DNA from: Pedococcus dokdonensis
GTDB taxonomy: Bacteria; Actinomycetota; Actinomycetes; Actinomycetales; Dermatophilaceae
Assembly: GCF_900104525.1 (NCBI RefSeq)
Contig: NZ_LT629711.1
Coordinates: forward strand, 2,294,001 to 2,358,000
Direction: 5' to 3'
DNA length: 64,000 nt
The translations under genes and the position numbers were made by a program. Shown in pieces: positions 33,286-41,858 of this stretch (the first letter of the stretch is position 1; each line of letters starts with the position of its first letter). Below the pieces are notes generated by a model, which saw nothing but the letters and a program-made list of their open reading frames with translations, did not search any database and was not told where the DNA came from.

Positions 33286-33984
33286 ATGACCACGGTACCC
33301 GCACCCCGCTCTCCGCAGGGACCCGTCGAGACTGTCGTCGCCGCAGTGAAGCCCCACCTGCGCGGCTGGCTGCACGCCGGCATGGTCCCGCTCGCGGTCG
33401 CGGCAGGCATCGTCCTGATCGCGCTCGCCCCCACGACTCCCGCCCGCCTCGCCGCCGTCGTCTTCAGCGTCTCGGCCTGGCTGCTGTTCGGCACCTCGGC
33501 CGTCTACCACCGCGGCAACTGGTCGCCGAAGGTCGCCGGGATCCTGAAGCGGATGGACCACTCCAACATCTTCCTGATCATCGCCGGCACCTACACGCCG
33601 TTCGCGCTGCTGTTGCCCAAGGACGACGCCCGCACCATGCTGCTCATCGTCTGGATCGGCGCCGTCGCGGGGGTGCTGTTCCGCGTGTTCTGGGTCGGCG
33701 CACCGCGCTGGCTCTACACGCCGGTCTACGTCGCCCTCGGCTGGGTCGCGGTCTTCTACCTCGGCCCGTTGCTCAAGTTCGGCGGACCGGCGATCGTGAC
33801 GCTGATCGCGGTGGGTGGCCTGCTCTACACCGCGGGCGCGCTGGTCTACGGCATCAAGCGGCCGAACCCCTCGCCGCGCTGGTTCGGGTTCCACGAGATC
33901 TTCCACACCCTGACCGTCGCCGCGTTCGTGGTGCACTACATCGCGGCGTCGATGTCGGTCTACGGAGCCGGCTCGCCCTCCTGA
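33286..33984 (+). CDS. trhA: TrhA/hemolysin III family membrane protein (PAQR)
   Basis: The 232-residue protein has seven predicted membrane helices and the PAQR metal-site motifs SAVYHRG, DHSNIFLIIAGTYTPF and HEIFHTLTVAAFVVHY, with conserved Ser, His, Asp and two C-terminal His. Family members are linked to membrane energetics and lipid balance in bacteria; the hemolysin name is historical. ATG 33286 was chosen because the operator lies just upstream and the longer frame would run through it. The 3' end overlaps the convergent small gene by 25 bp. Confidence 0.9.
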   Translation: MTTVPAPRSPQGPVETVVAAVKPHLRGWLHAGMVPLAVAAGIVLIALAPTTPARLAAVVFSVSAWLLFGTSAVYHRGNWSPKVAGILKRMDHSNIFLIIAGTYTPFALLLPKDDARTMLLIVWIGAVAGVLFRVFWVGAPRWLYTPVYVALGWVAVFYLGPLLKFGGPAIVTLIAVGGLLYTAGALVYGIKRPNPSPRWFGFHEIFHTLTVAAFVVHYIAASMSVYGAGSPS

Positions 33985-34199
33985 GGCGTCGCCTCACCCT
34001 CCCCCGGACCCTTCGCCGCATCGTCCTGCTGCGCGTGCAGCTGTTCTGCCTCGCGGGCCCGCTCCTCGGAGCGGTAGGACATCCGGCGCATGCGGGCGTT
34101 CATGTTGCGCATCAGCAGGTAGAGCGCGATCGCGAGCACGAAGAACGCCACGAAGCCCCACAGCCCGGGCGAGACCATCGCCGAGGGAGCGCCGTTCAC
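33960..34199 (-). CDS. Small single-pass membrane protein downstream of mca
   Basis: The 79-residue product has one TM helix ([18 protein letters not shown]), then a basic stretch ([10 protein letters not shown]) and an acidic, Glu/Gln-rich tail. The GTG start overlaps the mca TGA (GTGA), with AAGGAGG at good spacing inside the end of mca, so it is a real coupled gene. Position and size agree with the small conserved gene next to mca in mycobacteria (Rv1083). Function is unknown. Its 3' end overlaps the convergent trhA gene. Confidence 0.75.
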   Translation of the reverse strand: MNGAPSAMVSPGLWGFVAFFVLAIALYLLMRNMNARMRRMSYRSEERAREAEQLHAQQDDAAKGPGEGEATPQEGEPAP

Positions 34200-35131
34200 G
34201 CCTTCGCCTCCTTGCGTCCGTCGTAGGCGATGTCGAGGTCGCCGGCGGTGGCCAGCCGGTCACCGGCTGCGACGTCGGCGATCCCGGCGAAGAGGTCGTC
34301 CTCGACCGGCTCGACCGGCACGTACGACACCGCAGCCTCGAAGTCCTCGGTCGGCCACACCGCGACCTGCATCTCGCGCGGCACCTGGAACCACGCCCCG
34401 TCGGGGTCGATCTGGGTCGCGTGCGCGAGCAGCGCCTGGTCACGCTGGTCGAAGTAGTCGGCACAGTTCACGCGGGTGGTGATGGTCCGGGCGGTGGCCG
34501 GGTCCCAGTCCTTCAGCCAGTCGGCATACGGGCTCTCCACCCCCTGCGCGAGCAAGGCGTCGTGGAACGCCGCGTACTTCGCCCGGTTGTGCGAGTTGTA
34601 GTAGATCTTCAGCGGTTGCCAGGGCTGCCCTGCATGCGGGTATGCCGCCGCGTCACCGGCCGCCGCGAAGGCGGACATCGACACCGTGTGGGTCATGATG
34701 TGGTCGGGGTGCGGGTAGCCGCCGTTCTCGTCGTACGTCGTCATGACGTGCGGACGGAACCGGCGGATCTCGCGGACCAGTGCCTCGGTCGTCACCTCGA
34801 TCGGCTCGAGTGCGAAGCATCCCTCTGGCAGTGGCGGCAGCGGGTCGCCCTCGGGCAGCCCCGAGTCGACGAACCCGAGCCAGGTGTGCTCGACCCCGAG
34901 GATCTCCTGGGCTCGCGCCATCTCCTCGCGCCGCACCTGGGCCAGGTCACGCTCGATGTGGGGGTCGCCCTTGAGCCGCGGGTTCAGCACGTCGCCGCGC
35001 TCGCCCCCGGTGCACGAGACCACCAGCACGTCGTAGCCGGTGGCGGCATACTTCGCCATCGTCGCCGCGCCCTTGCTCGACTCGTCGTCGGGGTGCGCGT
35101 GCACCGCCATGAGCCGCAACCGGTCAGCCAC
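34196..35131 (-). CDS. mca: Mycothiol S-conjugate amidase Mca
   Basis: The zinc motif [11 protein letters not shown] near the N-terminus and [15 protein letters not shown] in the middle are diagnostic for the MshB/Mca deacetylase family, and the full pattern with [14 protein letters not shown] favours Mca. It cleaves mycothiol S-conjugates to a mercapturic acid and GlcN-inositol in detoxification. GTG 35131 was chosen because GAGG lies 8 bases ahead; GTG 35137 is possible, and the frame further upstream is not convincing. The product is 311 residues. It confirms a mycothiol-producing actinobacterium and is divergent from the DUF4307 gene. Confidence 0.92.
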   Translation of the reverse strand: MADRLRLMAVHAHPDDESSKGAATMAKYAATGYDVLVVSCTGGERGDVLNPRLKGDPHIERDLAQVRREEMARAQEILGVEHTWLGFVDSGLPEGDPLPPLPEGCFALEPIEVTTEALVREIRRFRPHVMTTYDENGGYPHPDHIMTHTVSMSAFAAAGDAAAYPHAGQPWQPLKIYYNSHNRAKYAAFHDALLAQGVESPYADWLKDWDPATARTITTRVNCADYFDQRDQALLAHATQIDPDGAWFQVPREMQVAVWPTEDFEAAVSYVPVEPVEDDLFAGIADVAAGDRLATAGDLDIAYDGRKEAKA

Positions 35132-35225
35132 CTGCACAACCTCACTCGTCCATCGCCGACAATGGTGTCCGTCCGGCATGAACACCGGACCGCCAGCCAT
35201 CCTCTCACCCCGCAGAAGGTCAGCC

Positions 35226-35594
35226 ATGCCGCTCCCCCGCCCCGCCCCCGGCACCGGCCGCTGGTGGGTCATCGGCACGATCGGCTGCGCCATCGGGGTC
35301 GCGCTCGCGGTGTGGCTCGGGCTGGCCAACAGCCTGGGGCGGGTGACGTGGACCGACACCGACTACAAGGTCGTCGACGATCGCAGCGTGCAGGTGGGTT
35401 TCGACGTGCACCGCGACCCCGGCCAGGCGGTCACGTGCACCGTGGAGGCGCAGGACGCCGCCCACGGGGTCGTCGGGGTGATCCAGGTGGCCGTACCGGC
35501 CGGGACCGAGCGGTCGGTGCACCAGCAGGTGAGCGTCCGCACCGCGTCGCGAGCCGTGGGCGGCAGCGTCCGCAGCTGCGACAAGACCCCCTGA
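35226..35594 (+). CDS. DUF4307 membrane protein
   Basis: The 122-residue product has one N-terminal TM helix ([22 protein letters not shown]) and an extracytoplasmic beta-rich domain with two cysteines ([10 protein letters not shown] and VRSCDKTP). This fits DUF4307, which lies between mca and greA in many actinobacteria. Function is unknown. ATG 35226 has AAGG in front; the longer open frame upstream crosses the divergent mca start and is rejected. Confidence 0.82.
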   Translation: MPLPRPAPGTGRWWVIGTIGCAIGVALAVWLGLANSLGRVTWTDTDYKVVDDRSVQVGFDVHRDPGQAVTCTVEAQDAAHGVVGVIQVAVPAGTERSVHQQVSVRTASRAVGGSVRSCDKTP

Positions 35595-35608
35595 CCCCCA
35601 CCGCGCAG

Positions 35609-36037
35609 TCAGCGGGTCCGGGGGCGGACGACGCCAGAGAGGGCGAGGAGACCGACCGTCGTCGTCACGGCCAGCAGCCAGTACTGGAATGCCGCGAGGC
35701 CGGTCGTGAGCTCGGCGTTGCCGAGTCCTCCGTCGAAGAAGCCCGAGACGACGCTGACCAGGCAGGCGGCGGCGAGCAGGGCGGCCGCGACGGTGGCCCC
35801 CCGACCCGGTCGGCGGGTGGCGAACCAGACCAGCAGCAGCTGCGCGACCACCATCGGCACCGGAGCCGCGAGCAGCGCCTCCGGGCCCCAGGCCTCTCCC
35901 CAGGTGTTGACGCCGGCGCGGACCGCGAGCAGCCCACCGACGACGTCGGTGGCCAGCAGGACCAGCATGGCGAGGCGGAGCCGTCGTGCAGCCGGGGACG
36001 ACGCGGACGGCACCGCGGTGGCGAGGGTGGTGGACAT
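35609..36037 (-). CDS. Hypothetical four-TM membrane protein
   Basis: The 142-residue product has four hydrophobic segments (LAMLVLLATDVVGGLLAV, LLAAPVPMVVAQLLLVWF, VAAALLAAACLVSVVSGFF, YWLLAVTTTVGLLALSGV) and little else. AGGAG precedes ATG 36037. It is convergent with DUF4307 and divergent from greA. I do not recognise a family; the roughly 280 bp to greA contain a GACGGCGG/CCGCCGTC stem at 36074-36091 and no other gene. Confidence 0.7.
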   Translation of the reverse strand: MSTTLATAVPSASSPAARRLRLAMLVLLATDVVGGLLAVRAGVNTWGEAWGPEALLAAPVPMVVAQLLLVWFATRRPGRGATVAAALLAAACLVSVVSGFFDGGLGNAELTTGLAAFQYWLLAVTTTVGLLALSGVVRPRTR

Positions 36038-36319
36038 GCGGGTGCTCTCCTGGTGATGGTGAACGGTGTGGGTGACGGCGGTCCCGCCGTCCGGGACGAG
36101 GATGCCCGGCCCCACTTGGGAACGGCTTGGGGCGCTGTCCAGATCTGCCAGCAAATGGACCCTTTCGCGCCCGGCGAGGTAGGCTTGTTGTTTCACCGAG
36201 CGGTCTGGACCAGCCACTGCGACGTCACAACGAGCGTGGTCGAGGTCCGGGCCGTTGCGCGTACCACCCTCTCCGAGACGCGACCGCGTCCGACGGGGAC
36301 CCGATCAAGGAGTAACACC

Positions 36320-36814
36320 GTGAGCGAGACCGCGACCCCCACCGCGAGCTACCTGACCCAGGAGGCCTTCGACCGTCTGAAGGCCGAGCTGGACCAGATG
36401 TCCGGAGAAGGCCGTACGGAGATCGCCAAGAAGATCGAGGCGGCCCGCGAGGAGGGCGACCTCAAGGAGAACGGCGGCTACCACGCGGCCAAGGAGGAGC
36501 AGGGCAAGATGGAGGCCCGCATCCGCCAGCTGACCCAGCTGCTCGAGAACGCCATCGTCGGCGCCAAGCCGGCTGATGACGGCGTCGTCGAGCCCGGCAT
36601 GGTCGTCACCGTCGACATGTTCGGCGACGAGGTGAAGTTCCTGCTCGGCTCGCGAGAGATCGCCGGCGACAGCGACCTCGACGTCTACAGCGAGAAGTCG
36701 CCCCTCGGCGCCGCCATCAACGGCAAGAAGATCGGCGACAAGGCCTCCTACACCGCCCCCAACGGCAAGACCATCGAGGTGTCGGTCAAGGACGCGACGC
36801 CGTACTCCGGCTGA
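36320..36814 (+). CDS. greA: Transcription elongation factor GreA
   Basis: The N-terminal coiled coil carries the tip motif AAREEGDLKENGGYHAAKEEQ-like acidic sequence, and the C-terminal domain ends with the GreA pattern SPLGAAINGKKIGDKASYTAP. It rescues backtracked RNA polymerase by stimulating transcript cleavage. GTG 36320 is preceded by AAGGAG. It is 164 residues, complete, and followed by a strong terminator. Confidence 0.97.
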   Translation: MSETATPTASYLTQEAFDRLKAELDQMSGEGRTEIAKKIEAAREEGDLKENGGYHAAKEEQGKMEARIRQLTQLLENAIVGAKPADDGVVEPGMVVTVDMFGDEVKFLLGSREIAGDSDLDVYSEKSPLGAAINGKKIGDKASYTAPNGKTIEVSVKDATPYSG

Positions 36815-36822
36815 CCACCGGT

Positions 36823-36862
36823 CACGACGAAGGGCCGCCCCTCGGGGCGGCCCTTCGTCGTG
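36823..36862. terminator. Strong hairpin terminator between greA and ilvA
   Basis: A near-perfect palindrome with arms of about 19 bp (CACGACGAAGGGCCGCCCC and its complement) and a 2-nt centre lies 8 bp after the greA stop. Convergent ilvA ends 14 bp beyond, so it probably acts in both directions. There is no T-tract, as usual in high-GC actinobacteria. Confidence 0.8.
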
Positions 36863-36876
36863 TGCGGGGGTGCCGG

Positions 36877-38103
36877 TCAGCCGAACTTGAGCTGGTAGCC
36901 CTTGCCGCGCAGCGTCCGCAGGACCTCCTCGCAGTGCTGCTTGCCCCGGGTCTCGAGCTGCAGCCCGATCTCGACCTCGTCGACGGTGATCTGGGTGCCG
37001 GTGCGGATGTGCTCGACCTCGAGGACGTTGGCGTCGACGCTGGCGCAGTCGGCCAGCAGCCGGGCGAGGTTGCCGGGGCGGTCGGGGACGCGCACCCGGA
37101 ACTGCAGGTAGCGCCCGGCAGCGGCCATGCCGTGGCGGATGATGCGCAGCAGCAGCAGCGGGTCGATGTTGCCGCCGGAGAGGACGGCCACGACCGGGCC
37201 GTCGAGCTGCTGGCGGCCGGCTCGGTCGAGCAGGTGTGCGACGGCTGCGGCACCGGCCGGCTCGACGACGAGCTTGGCCCGCTCGAGCACGAAGAGCAGG
37301 GCCCGCGAGAGCTCCTCCTCGCTGACGGTCTCGACTGCGTCGACGAGGTCGCGGACCAGTGCGTAGGGGACGTCCCCGGGCATCCCGACGGCGATCCCGT
37401 CGGCCATGGTCTGCATGTTCTCGTAGGCGACCGGCTTCCCGGCCGCCAGCGACAGCGGGTAGGCAGCCGCCTGCTCCGCCTGCACCCCGACGATCCGCAC
37501 GTCGGGTCGGGCCGCCCGGACGGCGACCGAGATGCCGGCGAGCAGCCCCCCACCACCGGTGCTCACGACGATGGTCCTGACGTCGGGGCACTGGTCGAGG
37601 ATCTCGAGCCCGGCGGTGCCCTGGCCCGCGACGATGTCGCGGTGGTCGAACGGGTGGATCAGCACCGCGCCGTGCTCGGCCTCCCACTCGCGGGCCTTGA
37701 CCAGGCACTCGTCGATGGTCGTGCCGACCTGCTCGATCGTCGCGCCGTAGGCCTGGGTGGCCAGGAGCTTGGGCATGGGGGCACCGTGCGGCATGTAGAC
37801 CTTGACGTCGATGCCGAGCAGCTGACCGGCGAGCGCGACGCCCTGGGCGTGGTTGCCGGCGCTCGCCGCGACGACCCCGCGCGCCTTCTCCTCGTCGGAC
37901 AGCCGGGACATCCGGGTGTATGCGCCGCGGATCTTGAACGACCCGGCCCGCTGGAGGTTCTCGCACTTGAGGAAGACCTCGGCGCCGACCCGGTCGGAGA
38001 GCGCTCGGCTGTACTCGAGCGGGGTGGGTCGGACGACTCCGCTGAGCAGGTCCTGCGCAGCGCGGACGTCGGCCAGGGTGACAGACAGCGACGGTGATGC
38101 CAT
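36877..38103 (-). CDS. ilvA: Threonine ammonia-lyase (biosynthetic-type, ACT domain)
   Basis: The PLP lysine (Lys57) lies in QRAGSFKIRGAY, with SAGNHAQGVA and the glycine loop STGGGGLLAGI. A C-terminal ACT domain (RYLQFRVRVPDRPGNLARLLADC) provides regulation. It converts threonine to 2-oxobutyrate for isoleucine synthesis or degradation; with one ACT domain and 408 residues it resembles the shorter actinobacterial form. It starts 37 bp after the ABC permease gene and may be co-transcribed with it. Confidence 0.93.
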   Translation of the reverse strand: MASPSLSVTLADVRAAQDLLSGVVRPTPLEYSRALSDRVGAEVFLKCENLQRAGSFKIRGAYTRMSRLSDEEKARGVVAASAGNHAQGVALAGQLLGIDVKVYMPHGAPMPKLLATQAYGATIEQVGTTIDECLVKAREWEAEHGAVLIHPFDHRDIVAGQGTAGLEILDQCPDVRTIVVSTGGGGLLAGISVAVRAARPDVRIVGVQAEQAAAYPLSLAAGKPVAYENMQTMADGIAVGMPGDVPYALVRDLVDAVETVSEEELSRALLFVLERAKLVVEPAGAAAVAHLLDRAGRQQLDGPVVAVLSGGNIDPLLLLRIIRHGMAAAGRYLQFRVRVPDRPGNLARLLADCASVDANVLEVEHIRTGTQITVDEVEIGLQLETRGKQHCEEVLRTLRGKGYQLKFG

Positions 38104-38140
38104 GGCCGGAAGGCTAGTCCCTCCGGGAGGGTGCGCCGGA

Positions 38141-38998
38141 CTAGCCCTGGGTGCGCTTGGCGAACGCCCGGATCGCCAGTGGAGCCATCACCAGGGTGAG
38201 GCCGATGGTCCAGATCAAGGTGGTGATGATCGGGTGGTGCAGCGGCAGCTGGGCGTCGGCGGGGACGGGCAGGTCGTTGCCCCACAGCTGCCGGACGGCC
38301 TGCACCAGGGACGAGATCGGGTTCCACTCCGCGATGACCCGCAGGAAGTGCGGCATGTTGTCGGTGGGCGCGAAGGTGTTGGCGAGGAAGGTGATCGGGA
38401 ACATCGTCGTGAACATCAGCCCGTTCACCGCCTCGACCGAGCGCATCGCCGAGCCCACCAGGATGCCGATCCAGATCATCGCGAAGCCCCAGAGGAGCAG
38501 CAGCGCGTAGGCGAGCACCGCCTCGGCGAAGCTCCCGCGGATCCGCCACCCCACGAAGAGCCCGGTCAGCGACATCACGAGGATGCCGATGCTGGAGTGC
38601 AGCAGGCTGGAGATGCTCCGCCCGACGAGCACGGCCGAGGGGTTGATCGGCAGCGACCGCATCCGGTCGACGATGCCCTTGTCGATGTCGGCGGTCAGGC
38701 CGACCGCGACGATGAACGAGGCGAACGCGATGGTCTGCCCCATGATCCCGCCCATCAGCCACTCGCGGTAGCCGGCCGGCGAGCCCTGGACCGAGATCGA
38801 GCCACCGAACACGTAGGCGAACAGCAGCACGAACATCACCGGCTGGATGGTGACGTCCATCAGCATCTCGGGCATCCGCTTGATGTGGATCAGGTTGCGA
38901 CGGGTGATCGCCAGCGACTGGCGCAACAGGCCGGTCTGCCGGATCTCGGGCCGGGCGATCCCGCTGGCCGACGGCCGCGTCGTGGTGTCGGCGGTCAT
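38141..38998 (-). CDS. ABC-2 type exporter permease (DrrB-like)
   Basis: The 285-residue protein has six predicted membrane helices with the ABC-2 permease features MLMDVTIQPVMFVLLFAYVFGG, VDRMRSLPINPSAVLVGR and FTTMFPITFLANTFAP. It pairs with the ATPase encoded immediately upstream, whose TGA overlaps this ATG at 38998 (ATGA). The pair resembles DrrA/DrrB, daunorubicin-type drug or lipid exporters, but the substrate is unknown. Confidence 0.9.
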   Translation of the reverse strand: MTADTTTRPSASGIARPEIRQTGLLRQSLAITRRNLIHIKRMPEMLMDVTIQPVMFVLLFAYVFGGSISVQGSPAGYREWLMGGIMGQTIAFASFIVAVGLTADIDKGIVDRMRSLPINPSAVLVGRSISSLLHSSIGILVMSLTGLFVGWRIRGSFAEAVLAYALLLLWGFAMIWIGILVGSAMRSVEAVNGLMFTTMFPITFLANTFAPTDNMPHFLRVIAEWNPISSLVQAVRQLWGNDLPVPADAQLPLHHPIITTLIWTIGLTLVMAPLAIRAFAKRTQG

Positions 38999-39966
38999 GA
39001 CGCCTGCTCCTCGGTCTCGGTGGCAACGTCCTCGGCGCGGTGACCGGTCAGGTGGAGGAACACGTCGTCGAGACTGGGTCGCTTCAGGCCCAGGTCGTCG
39101 AGCTCGATCTCGCTGTCCTCGAAGACCGCGGCGATCCGGGTCATGTCGCGCAGCCCCTCGGCGGGCGCGGTCAGCTGGCGGGCGGCCTCGTCGACGTGCA
39201 CCTCGGAGACTCGCTGGCGGAGCATGTCGGCTGCCGTCTGCAGGTCCTCGGCGCGTGACACGGTCAGCACCAGGCTGGCCTTGCCGCTGCGGTCCTTGAG
39301 CTCGAGCGGGGTGCCCTCGGCGATGATCTGCCCGCGGTCGATCACGACGATGCGGTCCGCGAGCTGGTCGGCCTCCTCGAGGTACTGCGTCGTGAGCAGC
39401 AGCGTCGTGCCGTCCTTGACGAGCCCACGCAGGACCTCCCACAGCTCAACACGGCTGCGGGGGTCGAGGCCCGTGGTGGGCTCGTCGAGGAAGAGCACGG
39501 GCGGGGTGGCGATCAGGCTGACCGCGAGGTCGAGCCGGCGCCGCATGCCGCCGGAGTAGGTCTTCACCGTGCGGTCACCCGCCTCGGCGAGCGAGAACCG
39601 CTCGAGCAGGTCGGCCCCGGCCGCCTTGACGTAGCTCGCGGACAACCCGTAGAGCGACCCGATCAGGCGGAGGTTCTCGCGACCGGTGAGCAGCTCGTCG
39701 ACGGTCGCGGCCTGCCCGGTCAGGCCCATCGCCCGGCGCACTGCGTCGGGCTCACGCAGCACGTCGTGCCCGGCCACCCGGGCCGTGCCGCTGGTGGGCT
39801 TGGCCAGGGTGGTCATCATCCGGACCGTCGTCGTCTTGCCGGCGCCGTTGGGACCCAGCAGTCCAAGCACCGACCCCTCCGGCACGGAGAAGCTCACGTC
39901 GTCGACGGCGGTCTGGTCGCCGAACTTCTTGACCAGGTGCTCGGCCTCGATCGCCAGGGAGCTCAT
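38995..39966 (-). CDS. ABC transporter ATP-binding protein (DrrA-like)
   Basis: All ABC ATPase motifs are present: Walker A GLLGPNGAGKTTTVRMM, signature YSGGMRRRLDLA, Walker B PPVLFLDEPTTGLD and the His-switch region LLLTTQYLEEAD. The C-terminal 90 residues form the extra domain typical of DrrA-type proteins and end near RPSLDDVFLHLTGH. At 323 residues it is complete. It is the first gene of the exporter operon. No regulator or resistance gene nearby indicates the cargo. Confidence 0.93.
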   Translation of the reverse strand: MSSLAIEAEHLVKKFGDQTAVDDVSFSVPEGSVLGLLGPNGAGKTTTVRMMTTLAKPTSGTARVAGHDVLREPDAVRRAMGLTGQAATVDELLTGRENLRLIGSLYGLSASYVKAAGADLLERFSLAEAGDRTVKTYSGGMRRRLDLAVSLIATPPVLFLDEPTTGLDPRSRVELWEVLRGLVKDGTTLLLTTQYLEEADQLADRIVVIDRGQIIAEGTPLELKDRSGKASLVLTVSRAEDLQTAADMLRQRVSEVHVDEAARQLTAPAEGLRDMTRIAAVFEDSEIELDDLGLKRPSLDDVFLHLTGHRAEDVATETEEQAS

Positions 39967-40027
39967 GGCTCGACCCTAGGCGGCGTGTGGTTGGTCGGAC
40001 CATCCATTTTCAGCTCCTCCGATCACG

Positions 40028-40468
40028 TCATGTCGCGTTTGACTGAGACCCCGGGGCCCGACCAATGAGGCAGAGCGGGTGGCCGACCGGGTCGAGATAG
40101 ACCTTGAAGGTGCCGCGCTCCGAGGGTTGGTGCTGGTGCACCGTCGCCCCGGCTGCCAGCACCGCCGGCTCGGCGGCCGCGATGTCACCGGCCCACAGGT
40201 CGAGGTGGAACTGCTGGGGGTGCTCGCCACCGGGCCACGTGGGTGGCTCGAAGTCGTCGATGCCCTGGAACGCGAGCGAGGTGCGCCCGCCAGGGTTGTC
40301 AGGGGTCACACCGCCGCCAGGTGGCACGAGCGTCGCCCACCCCTTCTTCGCGTCGGGCTCGAGCTCCCACCCGAGCACCTCGCCGTAGAACCGGGCGAGC
40401 TCCACGGCATCGGGGCAGTCGATGACCACGAGGTCGAGCAGGGGCTTGGGCGCAGCGTTGTCAGCCAT
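40028..40468 (-). CDS. VOC-superfamily (glyoxalase-like) protein
   Basis: This 146-residue single-unit protein has the VOC beginning DLVVIDCPDAVELARFYGEVLGWEL and ending YLDPVGHPLCLIGR. A candidate metal residue is the His of QQFHLDLWAGD. VOC proteins include glyoxalases, dioxygenases and epimerases, and the substrate cannot be read here. It starts 9 bp after the MutL-like gene, so the two are probably co-transcribed, the one hint of function. Confidence 0.85.
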   Translation of the reverse strand: MADNAAPKPLLDLVVIDCPDAVELARFYGEVLGWELEPDAKKGWATLVPPGGGVTPDNPGGRTSLAFQGIDDFEPPTWPGGEHPQQFHLDLWAGDIAAAEPAVLAAGATVHQHQPSERGTFKVYLDPVGHPLCLIGRAPGSQSNAT

Positions 40469-40477
40469 CCCTGAACG

Positions 40478-41821
40478 CTAGGGCCCACCACCGACAGCCG
40501 CAGCGCCGGCAGCGCCAGCCACCACTGTGCGGGCGAGGGACCGGGCCATCTCGGGGTGCGCATCGCGCAGCAACCCCACCGCGAACAGCAGGTAGGCCGT
40601 GTCCGTCACCAGCGCCGCGTCCCGCGGCACCTTCCACCCGCCCGCATGATCAGTGGCGACTGCGCGCAGCACCGACTCGCGACCGGCATCGGACGCGTGC
40701 CGCAGGACGCCGCCCGAACCGACCACGACCCGCACGTCGGCCAGCGGCCTGGCCCCCGCGCCGGTCGCCGGCGGCCGCGCATGGCGGCGCACGGCCACGA
40801 CCGCGGCGGCGCGGGCGAGGCCGAGGTCCATCGCCCACTCGCCCTCGCCTGCCGGGAGGTGACCGGTGTCGCGGACGACCTGCGCGGCATACCGGGCCGT
40901 CCCGTCGGGCACAGGCACGTGCTCGCGCTCCGCCGCCTCGACGATGCCCTCGGCGTTCCACCGCATGCCGAGGTCGGCCTCGACGGTGCGCGCGTGCCAC
41001 AGCGGCGCGACGACGTCCTTGGCCAGGCCGGAGTCCTCGCCCTGGGGGCGCAGTGCGGAGTAGACATCAGTCGTCGCGCCACCGATGTCGACGACCAGCA
41101 CGTCACCGTCCAGGTGCTCGGCGAGCACGGCGACCCCGTCGAGCACGGCGTCCGGGGTGGGGGCCTGCACCATCGCCCCGAACTCCGTGCCGCGCGACAG
41201 CCCCTTGCCACCGATCACGTGCTCGAGGAACACGCGACGGATGGCGGCCCGCGCAGACTCCGGGGCGATCACCCCGATCGAGGGAAGCACGTTGTCGGCC
41301 ATCGTGAAGGAGCGCCCCGTGGACGACAGCACCGCAGCGACCGACGCCTGCGCATCCTGGTTGCCAGCAACGACGACAGGGGCGCCGAGGCGAGCCTTGG
41401 CGAGGCGAGTGGCGTTGTGCAGCAACACTTCTGCGTTGCCACCGTCGGTGCCGCCGACGAGGAGCACCAGGTCGGGGCGGCTGTCGCGCAACGCCTTCAC
41501 GTCAGCTCCCGAGAGCGGTCCCGAGGTGACGTGCGCGACCCGTGCGCCCGCGCTCAGGCCGACCCGGTGCCCGGCCTGCGCCGTGACGTCGCGCTCGTAG
41601 CCGACCACGGCCAGCCGCAGGCCGCCCCCGGCGCTCGAGCAGGCGAGCACCTCGTCGACGTCACCGTGGTGGGCGAGCTGGTCACGCAGCGTGCGGTAGC
41701 CGTCGAGCACGTCGGTGCCGATGGTCGTCGGCGTCGACGCCGTCGCCACCACGACCCCGTCGCCGTCGACGAGCACCGCCTTGGTGAAGGTCGACCCGAA
41801 GTCGACGCAGAGCAGCAGCAC
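40478..41821 (-). CDS. MutL-like ASKHA ATPase (glutamate mutase MutL family)
   Basis: The 447-residue product opens with LLCVDFGSTFTKAVLVD, the phosphate-1 loop of the actin/Hsp70 ATPase fold, and has VVDIGGATTDVYS as phosphate-2 and GSGGVLRHA near the end. This fits the MutL protein family named after the gene between the two subunits of glutamate mutase in clostridia, thought to be a reactivating or repair factor for B12-dependent aminomutases. No mutase subunit is encoded within this window, so its partner is distant or different. The GTG start lies 37 bp after metB. Confidence 0.82.
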   Translation of the reverse strand: MLLLCVDFGSTFTKAVLVDGDGVVVATASTPTTIGTDVLDGYRTLRDQLAHHGDVDEVLACSSAGGGLRLAVVGYERDVTAQAGHRVGLSAGARVAHVTSGPLSGADVKALRDSRPDLVLLVGGTDGGNAEVLLHNATRLAKARLGAPVVVAGNQDAQASVAAVLSSTGRSFTMADNVLPSIGVIAPESARAAIRRVFLEHVIGGKGLSRGTEFGAMVQAPTPDAVLDGVAVLAEHLDGDVLVVDIGGATTDVYSALRPQGEDSGLAKDVVAPLWHARTVEADLGMRWNAEGIVEAAEREHVPVPDGTARYAAQVVRDTGHLPAGEGEWAMDLGLARAAAVVAVRRHARPPATGAGARPLADVRVVVGSGGVLRHASDAGRESVLRAVATDHAGGWKVPRDAALVTDTAYLLFAVGLLRDAHPEMARSLARTVVAGAAGAAAVGGGP

Positions 41822-41858
41822 GCCTGACCCGACCCGTCCCCGCCCGTGCCCGTCCGGC

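Noticed and set aside
34421..36319. Long upstream extension of the greA reading frame
   Set aside because: It is open because of high GC, runs antisense to mca and the four-TM gene, and greA has its own GTG with AAGGAG at 36307-36312.
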